DNA from: an uncultured Alphaproteobacteria bacterium
Lineage (GTDB): Bacteria; Pseudomonadota; Alphaproteobacteria; RF32; CAG-239
Assembly: GCA_904501925.1 (NCBI GenBank)
Contig: CAJGCO010000003.1
Location: 1-64,000, forward strand
Reading direction: 5' to 3'
Length of the DNA: 64,000 bases
Shown: positions 1-8,405 of the stretch, piece by piece
Layout: each line of letters opens with the position of its first letter
Position numbering within the stretch: the first letter of the stretch is position 1
Position numbers and translations under genes: made by a program
Notes under the pieces: generated by a model
The model's database searches: none
What the model was told of the DNA's origin: nothing
What the model saw: the letters and a program-made list of their open reading frames with translations, nothing else

Positions 1-81
1 AGTTTCAATTTCACTATCAATAGTTTTTACAGCATTTTTTAAGTCGCCATATTCTAAAATTTGGGCAGTTTGATTTTGCAT
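1..81 (-). CDS. N-terminus of an unidentified protein, cut by the window edge
   Basis: Only the first 27 codons are inside the window, beginning MQNQTAQILEYGDLKNAVKT. The ATG at 79-81 has a good ribosome binding site (TTAGGAG read on the minus strand, about 7 nt upstream), so the reading frame is probably real. It lies 115 bp downstream of holC on the same strand, in a gap that carries a dyad at 113-130, so it may have its own promoter. The visible part is hydrophilic with no signal peptide, and I do not recognise the family. Confidence 0.6.
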   Translation of the reverse strand, partial: MQNQTAQILEYGDLKNAVKTIDSEIET

Positions 82-112
82 GTTATTATACTCCTAATAA
101 AAATCGCCACCG

Positions 113-130
113 ATTGTGAGTTATCACAAT
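113..130. promoter_or_regulatory. 18-bp dyad, possible operator
   Basis: ATTGTGA and TCACAAT form a perfect 7-bp inverted repeat around a 4-base centre. It sits about 30 bp upstream of the start codon of the truncated gene at 1-81. The half-sites resemble those of the CRP/FNR family, but the centre is 4 rather than the 6 bases of a CRP site. Regulator identity is unknown. Confidence 0.3.
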
Positions 131-196
131 ATTTTTTAAAAATCAAGATATTTGTCTATTTATAATATTTATAATGGTATGTTTTTCCATTTTGAT

Positions 197-652
197 TTAT
201 ACTTTTTGTTCAAATGAACCATCATTTTTTTGTTGCCAATAGTGAAGTTCAAAACCTAAAGACTTTATATCTTTCCAGTATTCTCTAGCCTTATTTAAAG
301 CCTCGTCATTATTTCCATCAAATATATTTAATATGCGTTCATAATTATTCAATGCATCAGATTCAATATAGCCACCATCTGCCAAAATTATTATTTCAGC
401 ATTATTTTCATTTTCAATTTCACTTGATATAAAAATAGGTTGTTCTTTAATAAAGCCATCCTTTTTGCTGCCGTGAGGTAAAAAGGATTCATCATTATAT
501 GTCCATAGAAGTGAGTTTATAAAATCTACACGTTCTTCTGTGCCTATAAGTATTTTAATTTTCTTTTTAGTTAAATACGCCTTTTCACAAAGTTTAGGTA
601 AAACTTGTTCTAAAGGTGTCTTTGTTAGGTGATAAAAATCTACTCTAGTCAT
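197..652 (-). CDS. holC: DNA polymerase III subunit chi
   Basis: The 151-residue protein matches the chi subunit in length (E. coli about 147) and pattern. It opens with VDFYHLT, has a basic ILIGTEERVDFINSLLW stretch near residues 34-50, and a FLPHG motif after it. Chi links the clamp loader to single-strand binding protein at the replication fork. Its ATG overlaps the last 8 bases of degP, so it is translationally coupled to the hflK-hflC-degP operon. The C-terminal half is more divergent and ends in a Lys/Asp-rich tail. Family assignment is confident; direct partners (psi, SSB) are not in the window. Confidence 0.88.
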   Translation of the reverse strand: MTRVDFYHLTKTPLEQVLPKLCEKAYLTKKKIKILIGTEERVDFINSLLWTYNDESFLPHGSKKDGFIKEQPIFISSEIENENNAEIIILADGGYIESDALNNYERILNIFDGNNDEALNKAREYWKDIKSLGFELHYWQQKNDGSFEQKV

Positions 653-1988
653 CTTCGTTAATCATTTCAATGGTTGCAAAAAAAGTATCATCCACACCTT
701 GTATTAGGAATGATATAGGTCTGTACTCGTCAACTACAGCATTGCGAATGCTATCTAATAGGTTGTCTGCTGTGTATATATCAGCCCTATCGGCTTCAAG
801 AATAACATCCCCAACGCTAATACCCATATTCTTAAAAGGTGATTTTTTTTCAATTTTAACAATCTCTAAGCCCTTTGGGTTAACTTCTTGTACAGCAATC
901 ATATATTCGGAAATATATGTTACATTAATATCACCCTTTTTAAGATTGTATGAGTGGCTTTCCTGGAGTGCTTTGTTGGTAATGTGTTTAATTTGAGATA
1001 TGGGCATCTCTTGGATTCTAATAGTTAAATTAATCTCTTCGCCGAAGCTTAATGTTTTTAATTTTAATGGATAACCAATCTCCAATGATGTAATAAAATT
1101 GCTGAAGTCCGTAATGTTTGAGGCTGTTATGTTATCATAGTGAGTTATTATATCGCCAGCTCTCAAACCTTGTTTATATGCATTAGAATTTTCATCTATT
1201 TGAGTGATGAGTAATCCTGATTTGTTTGTGTACTTTGCATCTATGCCATAAGATACATCAATGCCAAGCCAGCCTCTTTTGACCTTTCCGTTATCAATAA
1301 TTTGAGAAGATACCCAATTAGCAATATTAGATGGGAGGGAAAAACCTATGCCTGTTGCACCAAGTTTTTTGAAAACAGCTGAGTTTATTCCAATAACTTC
1401 ACCTTCCATATTAAACATTGGACCACCAGAGTTTCCTTCGTTTATAGATGCATCTGTTTGTAAATATGGTTGTGCGTTTAAGCCAATATTTCTAGATTTT
1501 GCTGAGATAATGCCTTGTGAAACGCTAACACCTAATCCATAAGGGTTACCAAAAGTAAGAATAATGTCTCCTATTTTTACGTCATCGGCATTGCCAAACT
1601 CAACGCTATGAAATGTTTCTTTACCTTTTTTTTCTATTTTCAAGACAGCCAAATCTGATATATTATCTTTTCCCACAATGTTTGCTTCATATTTGATATT
1701 ATCATTTGTTATGACATTAATTTTTTTTGCACCTTTGATTACGTGCTCATTTGTAAGAATGTAGCCGTTGTCTCTGATGAAAAAACCCGAACCCAGCGAT
1801 TCTCTGTTTTCAAATTCAGGGTTTATCATTTGGTTTTCTAAAACATCGTCATTGTTTAGATTGTTTTTTTCTGTAGAAATATTGACAACGCTTGGCATTA
1901 GTTTTTCAACAATGTCTGCATATGATTGTAAGGCATAAGCATTGTTAAAAGAAAATATTACAGCTAATATCGTGCAAAGAAACTTCAT
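645..1988 (-). CDS. degP: periplasmic HtrA/DegP-type serine endoprotease with PDZ domains
   Basis: The 447-residue protein begins with a signal peptide ending near NAYA (residue 19). The trypsin-like domain has the full catalytic triad: His82 in TNEHV, Asp112 in NISDLAVLKI and Ser187 in GNSGGP. A first PDZ domain covers roughly residues 240-330 (GWLGIDV, AYKQGLRAGDII) and a second, more divergent PDZ-like region roughly 345-440 (SPFKNMGISVGDVI). It degrades or refolds damaged envelope proteins. The gene starts 10 bp after hflC and overlaps holC, making a four-gene minus-strand operon; hflK-hflC-degP is a common order in Alphaproteobacteria. Confidence 0.93.
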   Translation of the reverse strand: MKFLCTILAVIFSFNNAYALQSYADIVEKLMPSVVNISTEKNNLNNDDVLENQMINPEFENRESLGSGFFIRDNGYILTNEHVIKGAKKINVITNDNIKYEANIVGKDNISDLAVLKIEKKGKETFHSVEFGNADDVKIGDIILTFGNPYGLGVSVSQGIISAKSRNIGLNAQPYLQTDASINEGNSGGPMFNMEGEVIGINSAVFKKLGATGIGFSLPSNIANWVSSQIIDNGKVKRGWLGIDVSYGIDAKYTNKSGLLITQIDENSNAYKQGLRAGDIITHYDNITASNITDFSNFITSLEIGYPLKLKTLSFGEEINLTIRIQEMPISQIKHITNKALQESHSYNLKKGDINVTYISEYMIAVQEVNPKGLEIVKIEKKSPFKNMGISVGDVILEADRADIYTADNLLDSIRNAVVDEYRPISFLIQGVDDTFFATIEMINEDD

Positions 1989-1998
1989 GATTTTTGGC

Positions 1999-2859
1999 CT
2001 ACCTTAAAGATTTTCCAAAATAATTAAAAAATTCACCTTCTGGAGCTAATACTAAAGAAGTGTCTTCATTAAACGATTTTTTATAAGCTTCAAGAGTTCT
2101 GTAAAATGCATAAAATTCCGGATCAATACTAGTGGCTTTGTTCCAAATTTCAGTTGCTGTTTTATCACCTTCACCTTTTATTTTTTGAGCTAGTTTTTCA
2201 GCATTAGCAACTATGATTGTTGCATCCTTATCAGCTTTTGCTCTTATCTCCTGGGATGCTTTCTCACCATCTGCACGATATCCTTTTGCTTCTCTTATAC
2301 GCTCTGTTTTCATGCGTTCATTAATTGCTTGTGAAATGGCTATTGGTAAATCTGCTCTACGTATACGTACATCAGCTACTTCAACACCTAGTTGTGAGGC
2401 GTCAGCTTTAACTGCTTCGCTGATTTTTCTCATTATTTCAGTTCTTTTTTCTGATAAGAGTTCAAGTAAAGTGAATGTTGCTAAAACATTTCTAGCAGAT
2501 GAATTTACAATATCTTGTAATCTGCTTTGAGCTTGATATTCATTTCTAACTGTTTTGTAAAATGTAAGTGGTTCTGTTATTCTGTATCTAGAAAAAGTAT
2601 CAACATCAAGACGCTTCTTATCCTTTAATACAACTTCTTGTGCTGGAGGATCTAAATTTAAAAGTCTATTATCATATAAAATCACATTTTGAATAAATGG
2701 TATTTTAATTTTTAATCCAGGTTCTTTAACAAGTCTAACGGGCTCACCAAACTGTAAGACAATAGCTTGGGTTGGTTGGGAAACTATATAAAAAGACTGA
2801 GTTACTAAAATAAGTAAAACAACAATCGCAATCAATATAATATTTGTTCTTTTTGTCAT
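1999..2859 (-). CDS. hflC: FtsH protease modulator HflC
   Basis: This 286-residue SPFH/band-7 protein has one N-terminal membrane anchor (about residues 7-27) followed by SQPTQAIVLQFGEPV, which is typical of HflC. A long helical segment rich in Ala, Glu and Lys (about residues 180-240, IREAKGYRADGEKASQEIRA) forms the coiled region. HflC pairs with HflK in a periplasm-facing complex around FtsH and limits its attack on membrane proteins. It lies 20 bp after hflK and 10 bp before degP, so the three are probably one transcript. Confidence 0.95.
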   Translation of the reverse strand: MTKRTNIILIAIVVLLILVTQSFYIVSQPTQAIVLQFGEPVRLVKEPGLKIKIPFIQNVILYDNRLLNLDPPAQEVVLKDKKRLDVDTFSRYRITEPLTFYKTVRNEYQAQSRLQDIVNSSARNVLATFTLLELLSEKRTEIMRKISEAVKADASQLGVEVADVRIRRADLPIAISQAINERMKTERIREAKGYRADGEKASQEIRAKADKDATIIVANAEKLAQKIKGEGDKTATEIWNKATSIDPEFYAFYRTLEAYKKSFNEDTSLVLAPEGEFFNYFGKSLR

Positions 2860-2879
2860 AATTAACTCCTAGTCTTTAA

Positions 2880-3908
2880 TTATTTAAGTGGTAAAATAGG
2901 CATCATGTTAGAGTTTCTTTGTCCTGGTTCCATAATAACTTTTTTAGTTCTAGCTAAAATATCTTCTAATGTTTCCAAATATAACCTTTTAGATGTTACT
3001 AATTTTCCTGTTTTATAAGCATCGTATACAGAAGAAAAACGTTTTGCTTCACCTTCTGCTTTGCTTATTACTGCTTGTTTGTAAGCTTCAGCTTCTTGAG
3101 TTCTTTTAATTGCTTCACCTTCTGCTTTAGGTAAAACTTCGTTAGCATAAGCTTCGGCTTCATTTTTAAAGCGTTCTGCATCAGTTTTAGCACGTTGAAC
3201 TTCGTTAAAAGCATCAATAACTTGTCTTGGAGGGTCTGCTTTTTGAAGTTTTACACGAACAATATTAACACCTGTTTCAAAACCATCTAAAAGTTGTTGA
3301 AGTTCTTTTTTAGTGTTGTTTTCAATTTTATCACGTTCGCCAGTAATTACATCTTCCATTTTGGATAGTCCAATGATTTCACGAAGAACAGATTGAGCGG
3401 CAACTCTTATTGTTGTTTCAGGTGCTCTGGTTTTAAATAAAAAGCTCTTTGCATCTTTAATATTCCAAACAACAGTCAAGTTAATATCTACGATATTTTC
3501 ATCTCCAGTAAGCATGTGACTTTCTGTGAAAACATCAATAGATGAAGATTTTTTATTTAGTGATTCAGTATCCCCTATGTTGATGCTCCTTTCTTTTGTT
3601 GTATCAACAATATAAACTTCTTCAAAAGGATATGGTAAATGATAATGTAAACCAGCATCAGTTGTTTCAATATATTTACCGAGTCTAAGAATTACACCTT
3701 GTTCACTTGGTTGAACTTGGTAAATTCCAGATGCTATCCAAAGTAAAAATATTAAAGCTAAAATGATTTTGTAATATCCATCAAAGTTATCCTTTGAATT
3801 GTTCATTTTTGCAACTTTTGCTTTGAAATCCACAACCTTAGGTTTGGTAACAATATCATCAGCATTGTCCCATGGATTTATGTTAAAAGAGTTTTTATTA
3901 TCAGCCAT
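2880..3908 (-). CDS. hflK: FtsH protease modulator HflK
   Basis: The 342-residue protein starts with a hydrophilic cytoplasmic region containing NPWDN, then a single membrane helix at about residues 46-64, then the SPFH/band-7 domain (QPSEQGVILRLGKY). An Ala/Glu-rich helical region follows (about 245-290). This architecture and the downstream hflC identify HflK, partner of HflC in the FtsH regulatory complex. It is the first gene of the minus-strand operon and diverges from mrp; the 120-bp space between them should hold both promoters, though I could not pick convincing -35/-10 pairs. Confidence 0.95.
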   Translation of the reverse strand: MADNKNSFNINPWDNADDIVTKPKVVDFKAKVAKMNNSKDNFDGYYKIILALIFLLWIASGIYQVQPSEQGVILRLGKYIETTDAGLHYHLPYPFEEVYIVDTTKERSINIGDTESLNKKSSSIDVFTESHMLTGDENIVDINLTVVWNIKDAKSFLFKTRAPETTIRVAAQSVLREIIGLSKMEDVITGERDKIENNTKKELQQLLDGFETGVNIVRVKLQKADPPRQVIDAFNEVQRAKTDAERFKNEAEAYANEVLPKAEGEAIKRTQEAEAYKQAVISKAEGEAKRFSSVYDAYKTGKLVTSKRLYLETLEDILARTKKVIMEPGQRNSNMMPILPLK

Positions 3909-4033
3909 AATTTAAATCCTATTGTAATTGGTCATCAACAAAAACATGAAATATACATATTTTAGTAGAAAAATAATACATAGCTTGTATAAAAACAATA
4001 TCGAATAAATAATATCCACATTAGGGAATGCAG

Positions 4034-5026
4034 ATGTCAAATATCATAAAGTATAAAAATATTGTCTTAAAGTATATAAAAGAAAGTAATATTCACTCTT
4101 TGCAAGAGATTTCCAATAGGGTTGTTATAACTATTAGTCAGAGTAAGGATTGTGAGTTAAGACAAAAAATAAAACAAGAAATAGAAGCTTTGGATTCTCA
4201 AAAAAAAGTAAATATCGTTTTTGTGCAAGAAAAAAAAGAAACAGCCAATGTATCTGATAAATGGCAAATAAAAGGAGTGAAAAATATTATAGCTGTTTCA
4301 TCTGCAAAAGGTGGGGTGGGTAAGTCTACAACATCAGTGAATTTGGCTTTGTCTTTGGCTAATCAAGGGGTGAGTGTCGCACTTTTTGATGCAGATATTT
4401 ATGGTCCTTCGATTCCTAAAATGTTAGGGTATGAAAATGTTCCACCAATATCATATGATGGTAAGGTTTTTGAACCATTTATGGAGTGTGGTATAAAATC
4501 TATGTCAATAGGTAGTATGCTAAAAGATGATACGGCTCTGATTTGGCGTGGTGCGAAAGCTTGTGGTGCTATTGAGCAATTGTTGACACAAACCAATTGG
4601 GGGGATATAGATATTATGGTTATAGATATGCCCCCAGGAACTGGTGATATTCAAATCACAATGTCTCAAAAAATAAATTTTAGTGGGGCTTTAATAGTTT
4701 CCACGCCTCAAGATATTGCTTTAATCGATGCTGTTAAAGGTATAAATCTTTTCAACAAGATAGGAGTTAATGTTTTAGGTGTTGTTGAGAATATGAGTTA
4801 TTATATCTGTGAGAAATGTGGTGCTAGAGCAGATATTTTTGGGCATGGTGGGGCAATGGAAATGGCTGAAAAATATAATGTAGATTTTTTAGGGGCGATT
4901 CCACTTCATTATGATATTCGTGTAAATTCCGATTCGGGGACACCAGTTGTGTTGTCTTTACCTGAAAGTTTACATTCTAAAGCTTATGAAGGTATTTCTT
5001 GTAAGATAATAGAAAAGTTAAAATAA
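4034..5026 (+). CDS. mrp: Mrp/ApbC iron-sulfur cluster carrier ATPase
   Basis: The protein has an N-terminal DUF59-like region (about residues 1-75) and then a MinD-like P-loop ATPase domain with the deviant Walker A SAKGGVGKST (about 89-98), PSIPKMLG and VIDMPPGTGD. Near the C-terminus a CxxC pair (YICEKCG) is the usual site for a bridging iron-sulfur cluster. It carries clusters to apoproteins in the cytosol. I start it at the second ATG (4034): the TTAGGG ribosome binding site is 7 nt upstream of it but abuts the ATG at 4028. It runs convergent to the methyltransferase gene with 27 bp between. Confidence 0.94.
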   Translation: MSNIIKYKNIVLKYIKESNIHSLQEISNRVVITISQSKDCELRQKIKQEIEALDSQKKVNIVFVQEKKETANVSDKWQIKGVKNIIAVSSAKGGVGKSTTSVNLALSLANQGVSVALFDADIYGPSIPKMLGYENVPPISYDGKVFEPFMECGIKSMSIGSMLKDDTALIWRGAKACGAIEQLLTQTNWGDIDIMVIDMPPGTGDIQITMSQKINFSGALIVSTPQDIALIDAVKGINLFNKIGVNVLGVVENMSYYICEKCGARADIFGHGGAMEMAEKYNVDFLGAIPLHYDIRVNSDSGTPVVLSLPESLHSKAYEGISCKIIEKLK

Positions 5027-5053
5027 ATATAAATTAGAAAATTCTATCATATT

Positions 5054-5755
5054 TTATTTATTAACTTTGAAAAAATCTTTTCTATTACGTCTTCCCATAC
5101 TCCATAAGTTACCTAATCCGTTTATAGGTTGAATGGTATAGAGTGATTTAAAGTTGAAGCTTCTAGATAAGAACAGTGATGTTGTTTTGGTGTAATTATT
5201 CATGGGACAGAAACCGTAAAAATCAATCTGGATTAAATCACCTTTTTTTAGTTCATTAACTGCGTCGACGTATTCTTTGCTGGTATTGATTCTGTCGCTA
5301 TCGTCTAAAATAATCATTCCACCATCTTTTAAGCTTTTTAGTGCGCATCTTGCACAATCAGCTCGTCGCTTGCCATCTACTACAATAACGTCATACTTCT
5401 TATTATCTTCAAAGATAGCGTTAAAATATCCTTCGCCTTCATCTCTCCATCGTATATCAAGTTTATCGTGCTTAAATTCTTCTTGCCACTTGCTAAACCA
5501 ATTTAAGTTGTCTTCAATGCTAGTAACACTATTGGCTCTCTTAACCCAAAACATTGTAGAGTTGCCACAACCAAATTCAAAAATATCTTTGTTGCTAAAG
5601 TCTAATTGAGATAAATATTCAATTGCTGGGTATGTATACCAAGGAATAGGATTCCCATCTTTGTCTACGCAAATCTTTTCATCAATAGTTTTATCTATGG
5701 CAAATTCTTTTTGCCACATCTCAATAAATTTTAAAAATTTCTCACTATACATCAT
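5054..5755 (-). CDS. putative class I SAM-dependent methyltransferase
   Basis: The 233-residue protein has a Rossmann-type motif I, IFEFGCGNST (about residues 58-67), then an acidic position in SIEDN, a strand ending in an acidic pair (YDVIVVDGKRR, about 121-129) and GGMIILDDSDR (about 145-155). These match class I methyltransferases that act on sugars or other small molecules, but the substrate cannot be told from sequence. No clear ribosome binding site precedes the paired ATGs. The gcrA terminator lies between gcrA and this gene, so it may use its own promoter. Function beyond fold is inference. Confidence 0.6.
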   Translation of the reverse strand: MMYSEKFLKFIEMWQKEFAIDKTIDEKICVDKDGNPIPWYTYPAIEYLSQLDFSNKDIFEFGCGNSTMFWVKRANSVTSIEDNLNWFSKWQEEFKHDKLDIRWRDEGEGYFNAIFEDNKKYDVIVVDGKRRADCARCALKSLKDGGMIILDDSDRINTSKEYVDAVNELKKGDLIQIDFYGFCPMNNYTKTTSLFLSRSFNFKSLYTIQPINGLGNLWSMGRRNRKDFFKVNK

Positions 5756-5768
5756 AAATCAATCAAAC

Positions 5769-5795
5769 AAAAAAAGGTGCGAGGTTGTCGCACCT
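5769..5795 (-). terminator. rho-independent terminator of gcrA
   Basis: A perfect 8-bp stem, AGGTGCGA with TCGCACCT, encloses a 5-base loop. On the minus strand it is followed by seven T residues. It starts 20 bp after the gcrA stop codon. Confidence 0.88.
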
Positions 5796-5814
5796 AAGAT
5801 TAAAGCGTTATTTG

Positions 5815-6336
5815 TTAAATTTTCTTTGTGGTTCTAACATAAGCAATTGCTGAATGCTCTTCGCAATATGTTTGTCCTGTTTTGATTTTTTTGCCACAAA
5901 AACAAAAATCTTCATCACGAGGATCACCTAAAGGCCAGCGACAAGTATGATTGTCAAGTTTAACCAAAGGAATGTTTAATTCTTCAACGGCTGGTGTTTC
6001 AACTTTTGCTACTTCCTCTTTTGTTTTTGTAATAGTTTCCTTTGTCTTTTCAGCTTTAGAAGTAGCTGCTTTTGTCTTTGTTACTTTTTCAGTTTTTTCT
6101 ATTTTTTCGTTTTTTTCAGTTTTTTCAACCTTGTCTGCTTTTGTTTGTTTGGTGTCTTTTTTCTCGCTATTTGATGATTTTTTAATAGGAGAAGGTCTTG
6201 CTGTTAGGCATAAACGGTGTACTTTTCCAATAATAGAGTTCTTTGTAACATTAAGAACTTTAGCTATTTGACCAGTGGTCATACCTTTGTCCCACATTTT
6301 TTTTAGTTCTTCAACAGCTTCATCTGTCCAAATCAT
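5815..6336 (-). CDS. gcrA: GcrA cell-cycle regulator
   Basis: The N-terminal 45 residues (MIWTDEAVEELKKMW, GQIAKVLNVTKNSIIGKVHR) are the signature helix-turn-helix of GcrA, which with CcrM-methylated DNA controls cell-cycle genes through RNA polymerase in Alphaproteobacteria. The C-terminus (about 130-173) keeps the conserved block CRWPLGDP, FCFCGKK and YCEEHSAIAY, likely the sigma-factor contact region. Between them lies a long low-complexity linker of Lys, Glu and Thr (about residues 50-115, with repeated KTEK and KVEK units) that is more extended than in typical GcrA. A promoter at 6379-6407 and a terminator at 5769-5795 make it a single-gene transcript. Confidence 0.93.
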   Translation of the reverse strand: MIWTDEAVEELKKMWDKGMTTGQIAKVLNVTKNSIIGKVHRLCLTARPSPIKKSSNSEKKDTKQTKADKVEKTEKNEKIEKTEKVTKTKAATSKAEKTKETITKTKEEVAKVETPAVEELNIPLVKLDNHTCRWPLGDPRDEDFCFCGKKIKTGQTYCEEHSAIAYVRTTKKI

Positions 6337-6378
6337 CTTTTTGCTCCATTAAGGGGTTGTGTTATATCTCATATGCGC

Positions 6379-6407
6379 AACATAAACTATTTAGTTTTAA
6401 AATGCAA
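6379..6407 (-). promoter_or_regulatory. sigma70-type promoter of gcrA
   Basis: Read on the minus strand: TTGCAT, a 17-base spacer, then TATGTT, about 40 bp before the gcrA start codon. Assigned by motif match only. Confidence 0.5.
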
Positions 6408-6467
6408 GCATAACGTTTTTTTAATTTTTTAATTTTAAAATGAGGTAGATAAATAAGGGGGTATTCT

Positions 6468-7727
6468 ATGTTAAAAAAAATATATACATTTGTTTTGATT
6501 GTAATGACGGCATTGCCAGTTAAAGCAGAAGTGGTGGATTATAGTAAATACTTCAAAGTTGATATGAATATAGAATTGCCTGAGTTTGGGGAGTACTTAT
6601 CAAAATTTCAAAAAGAAAATCCTATATATGATACAGGTTATAAAAATAGAAAAAAAATAGGAAATAAGTTCAAGGTAGAATTCAGTAGAACGATAAAAAA
6701 ATATGGAATGAGTGAGGGACGAATAAAGGCGACACATGAGGATATGTTGTTGGATTTGCTTAGTGCTTTGCCTAAAGAAATATATCAATATATTGGGCCT
6801 CGTATGCATGAGGTTTATGGGATGTCTGAGAAGGTTTTAAATCTTCCAGGTATTAAAGAAACAAAAAATCAATTTCCTCAAAGAGTTGCAAAAAGGATGC
6901 AAAAAATTGAAAACATAGAATACCTTTCTCCAGCCTTGTATTTTCTTTTAATGCCTGAGGTATGGGGGGAAACAGAGCCTCAAGATAAGGATGAACTGCA
7001 AGAGGAGATTGTAAAAAAGCCAAGAATAAGGCCAGATATACCAGATTATTTAAAAGAAAGAGTAGGGATTAAAGCGCCATCCCCAAAAGAAAATAAAACA
7101 AAAGCAGGGGCGCAGAGGCGAGCGCAGTATCGTCCTAATATTAGAACGTTAAATCCAACTTTAACGTCGCCACTTACAACTGCTGATGCGTCAGCTTTTG
7201 TCGATTCTATAGATGAAATAATCGCGTGGGGTTATGCTGATGAGTTGAGGGTTATGTCGAGCTTGGTAACATCGGAGGTTTTGCTTAATATTTGGGAGCA
7301 AGAGCAAGGTTCTGCGCTTCTTCAAAATACTCTAAAGGATATAGTAAACCCATGTCAACGGCTTGTTATTAAAATAAAATTTGCAGGCTTGTATGAGGAA
7401 TTTAAATTTATAATTTCAAAATATGGATATACTCCAGAGGAATGGGCTTATATCGGGGATAAGACGATTAAAGCGTTCAGGGTTGCGATTGCTTCTCCTC
7501 AAATGAGTGATGCTGTTAAGTATCATCGAAAAGGATACTATAATGAAGATTATAATAAATTGCCTAAACAATGGCGTGATGAATATTATGTAACAAGGAC
7601 TGCTATTATCAGGATGTATGCTGTATTTAGGGAGGATATTGATGTTGTGCGTCCAATATCTAAAAGTATTGAAGAGAAATTTAATAAAATTAATGGTGTA
7701 CTTTTGACTTCACCAATATTTTATTAA
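6468..7727 (+). CDS. secreted protein of unknown function
   Basis: The 419-residue protein has a signal peptide (LKKIYTFVLIVMTALPVKA, cleavage expected after residue 20) and no other membrane segment, so it is probably periplasmic or exported. The middle (about 165-235) is basic and Pro-rich (KKPRIRPDIPDYLKERVG, RRAQYRPNIR); the flanking parts look helical. The ATG has a strong AAGGGGG site 7 nt upstream. It stands alone between gcrA (divergent) and rpoZ, which has its own promoter. I recognise no family or motif. Confidence 0.75.
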   Translation: MLKKIYTFVLIVMTALPVKAEVVDYSKYFKVDMNIELPEFGEYLSKFQKENPIYDTGYKNRKKIGNKFKVEFSRTIKKYGMSEGRIKATHEDMLLDLLSALPKEIYQYIGPRMHEVYGMSEKVLNLPGIKETKNQFPQRVAKRMQKIENIEYLSPALYFLLMPEVWGETEPQDKDELQEEIVKKPRIRPDIPDYLKERVGIKAPSPKENKTKAGAQRRAQYRPNIRTLNPTLTSPLTTADASAFVDSIDEIIAWGYADELRVMSSLVTSEVLLNIWEQEQGSALLQNTLKDIVNPCQRLVIKIKFAGLYEEFKFIISKYGYTPEEWAYIGDKTIKAFRVAIASPQMSDAVKYHRKGYYNEDYNKLPKQWRDEYYVTRTAIIRMYAVFREDIDVVRPISKSIEEKFNKINGVLLTSPIFY

Positions 7728-7745
7728 AAAAAATAAAAAAAATAG

Positions 7746-7774
7746 TTGCAATTCATGGATGTATTGTGTATAAA
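7746..7774 (+). promoter_or_regulatory. sigma70-type promoter of rpoZ
   Basis: TTGCAA (7746-7751), a 17-base spacer and TATAAA (7769-7774), 42 bp before the rpoZ ATG. One of the best promoter matches in the window. Confidence 0.6.
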
Positions 7775-7815
7775 ACTCCACAAAGTATAAAATTTATTTT
7801 AAAAAGGTGATAGTA

Positions 7816-8295
7816 ATGGCACGCGTAACAGTTGAAGATTGTGTTGAAAAAATTCCAAATCGTTATGAGCTTCTTCTTGTGGCAGCTCAGCGCGCAAAAG
7901 ATATTGCATCAGGTTCTCCAATTAATTTAGATAGAGATAATGATAAGAATTCTGTTGTTGCATTAAGAGAAATTGCTGAAAGTAAGGTAAATATTGAGGA
8001 TTTGCAAAGATCTTTGGTTATGGGACTTCAAAAATATGTTGAAGTTGAAGAACCTGAAGAAGAAGAATTGGAAATTCTTGCAGCTGAAAAAGAATTGGCT
8101 GAATTGGATGCTCAATTTGATGGTGATACAATTTTAGATGTTGCTCTAGCTGAAAGTATGCAAATAGAAAATTCTCAAGGTGAAATAATTGATATTGAAA
8201 CAGATGGTTTATCTTTAGATGATGCAGATTTAGATGATGATATGCTTGATATGAAAGATGACTTTTCTGATGATATGGATGATTTTGACGAATAG
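7816..8295 (+). CDS. rpoZ: RNA polymerase omega subunit with acidic tail
   Basis: The N-terminal 80 residues (MARVTVEDCVEKIPNRYELLLVAAQRAKDI, then NDKNSVVALREIAE) are the omega subunit that stabilises beta-prime in RNA polymerase. The ATG at 7816 is chosen over the in-frame GTG at 7807 because AAAGGTG is correctly spaced only for the ATG. The rest of the 159-residue protein, about 75 residues, is extremely acidic (EVEEPEEEELE, then many DD, DDD and DE runs) and far longer than the tail of E. coli omega (91 residues in all). A terminator follows at 8322-8358 and rsh comes next, the usual alphaproteobacterial order. Confidence 0.92.
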   Translation: MARVTVEDCVEKIPNRYELLLVAAQRAKDIASGSPINLDRDNDKNSVVALREIAESKVNIEDLQRSLVMGLQKYVEVEEPEEEELEILAAEKELAELDAQFDGDTILDVALAESMQIENSQGEIIDIETDGLSLDDADLDDDMLDMKDDFSDDMDDFDE

Positions 8296-8321
8296 ATTAT
8301 CTTTGTGAGATTGTTTTATTA

Positions 8322-8358
8322 AAAGCAAGAAACTCTAATAAAGTATCTTGCTTTTTTT
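8322..8358 (+). terminator. rho-independent terminator of rpoZ
   Basis: AAAGCAAGA pairs with TCTTGCTTT around a 15-base loop and runs into seven T residues. It separates rpoZ from rsh. Confidence 0.8.
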
Positions 8359-8405
8359 TATTTTTATTATATAATTGTAGAGTTGATGAGAAGAAAAGAG
8401 GTTGT

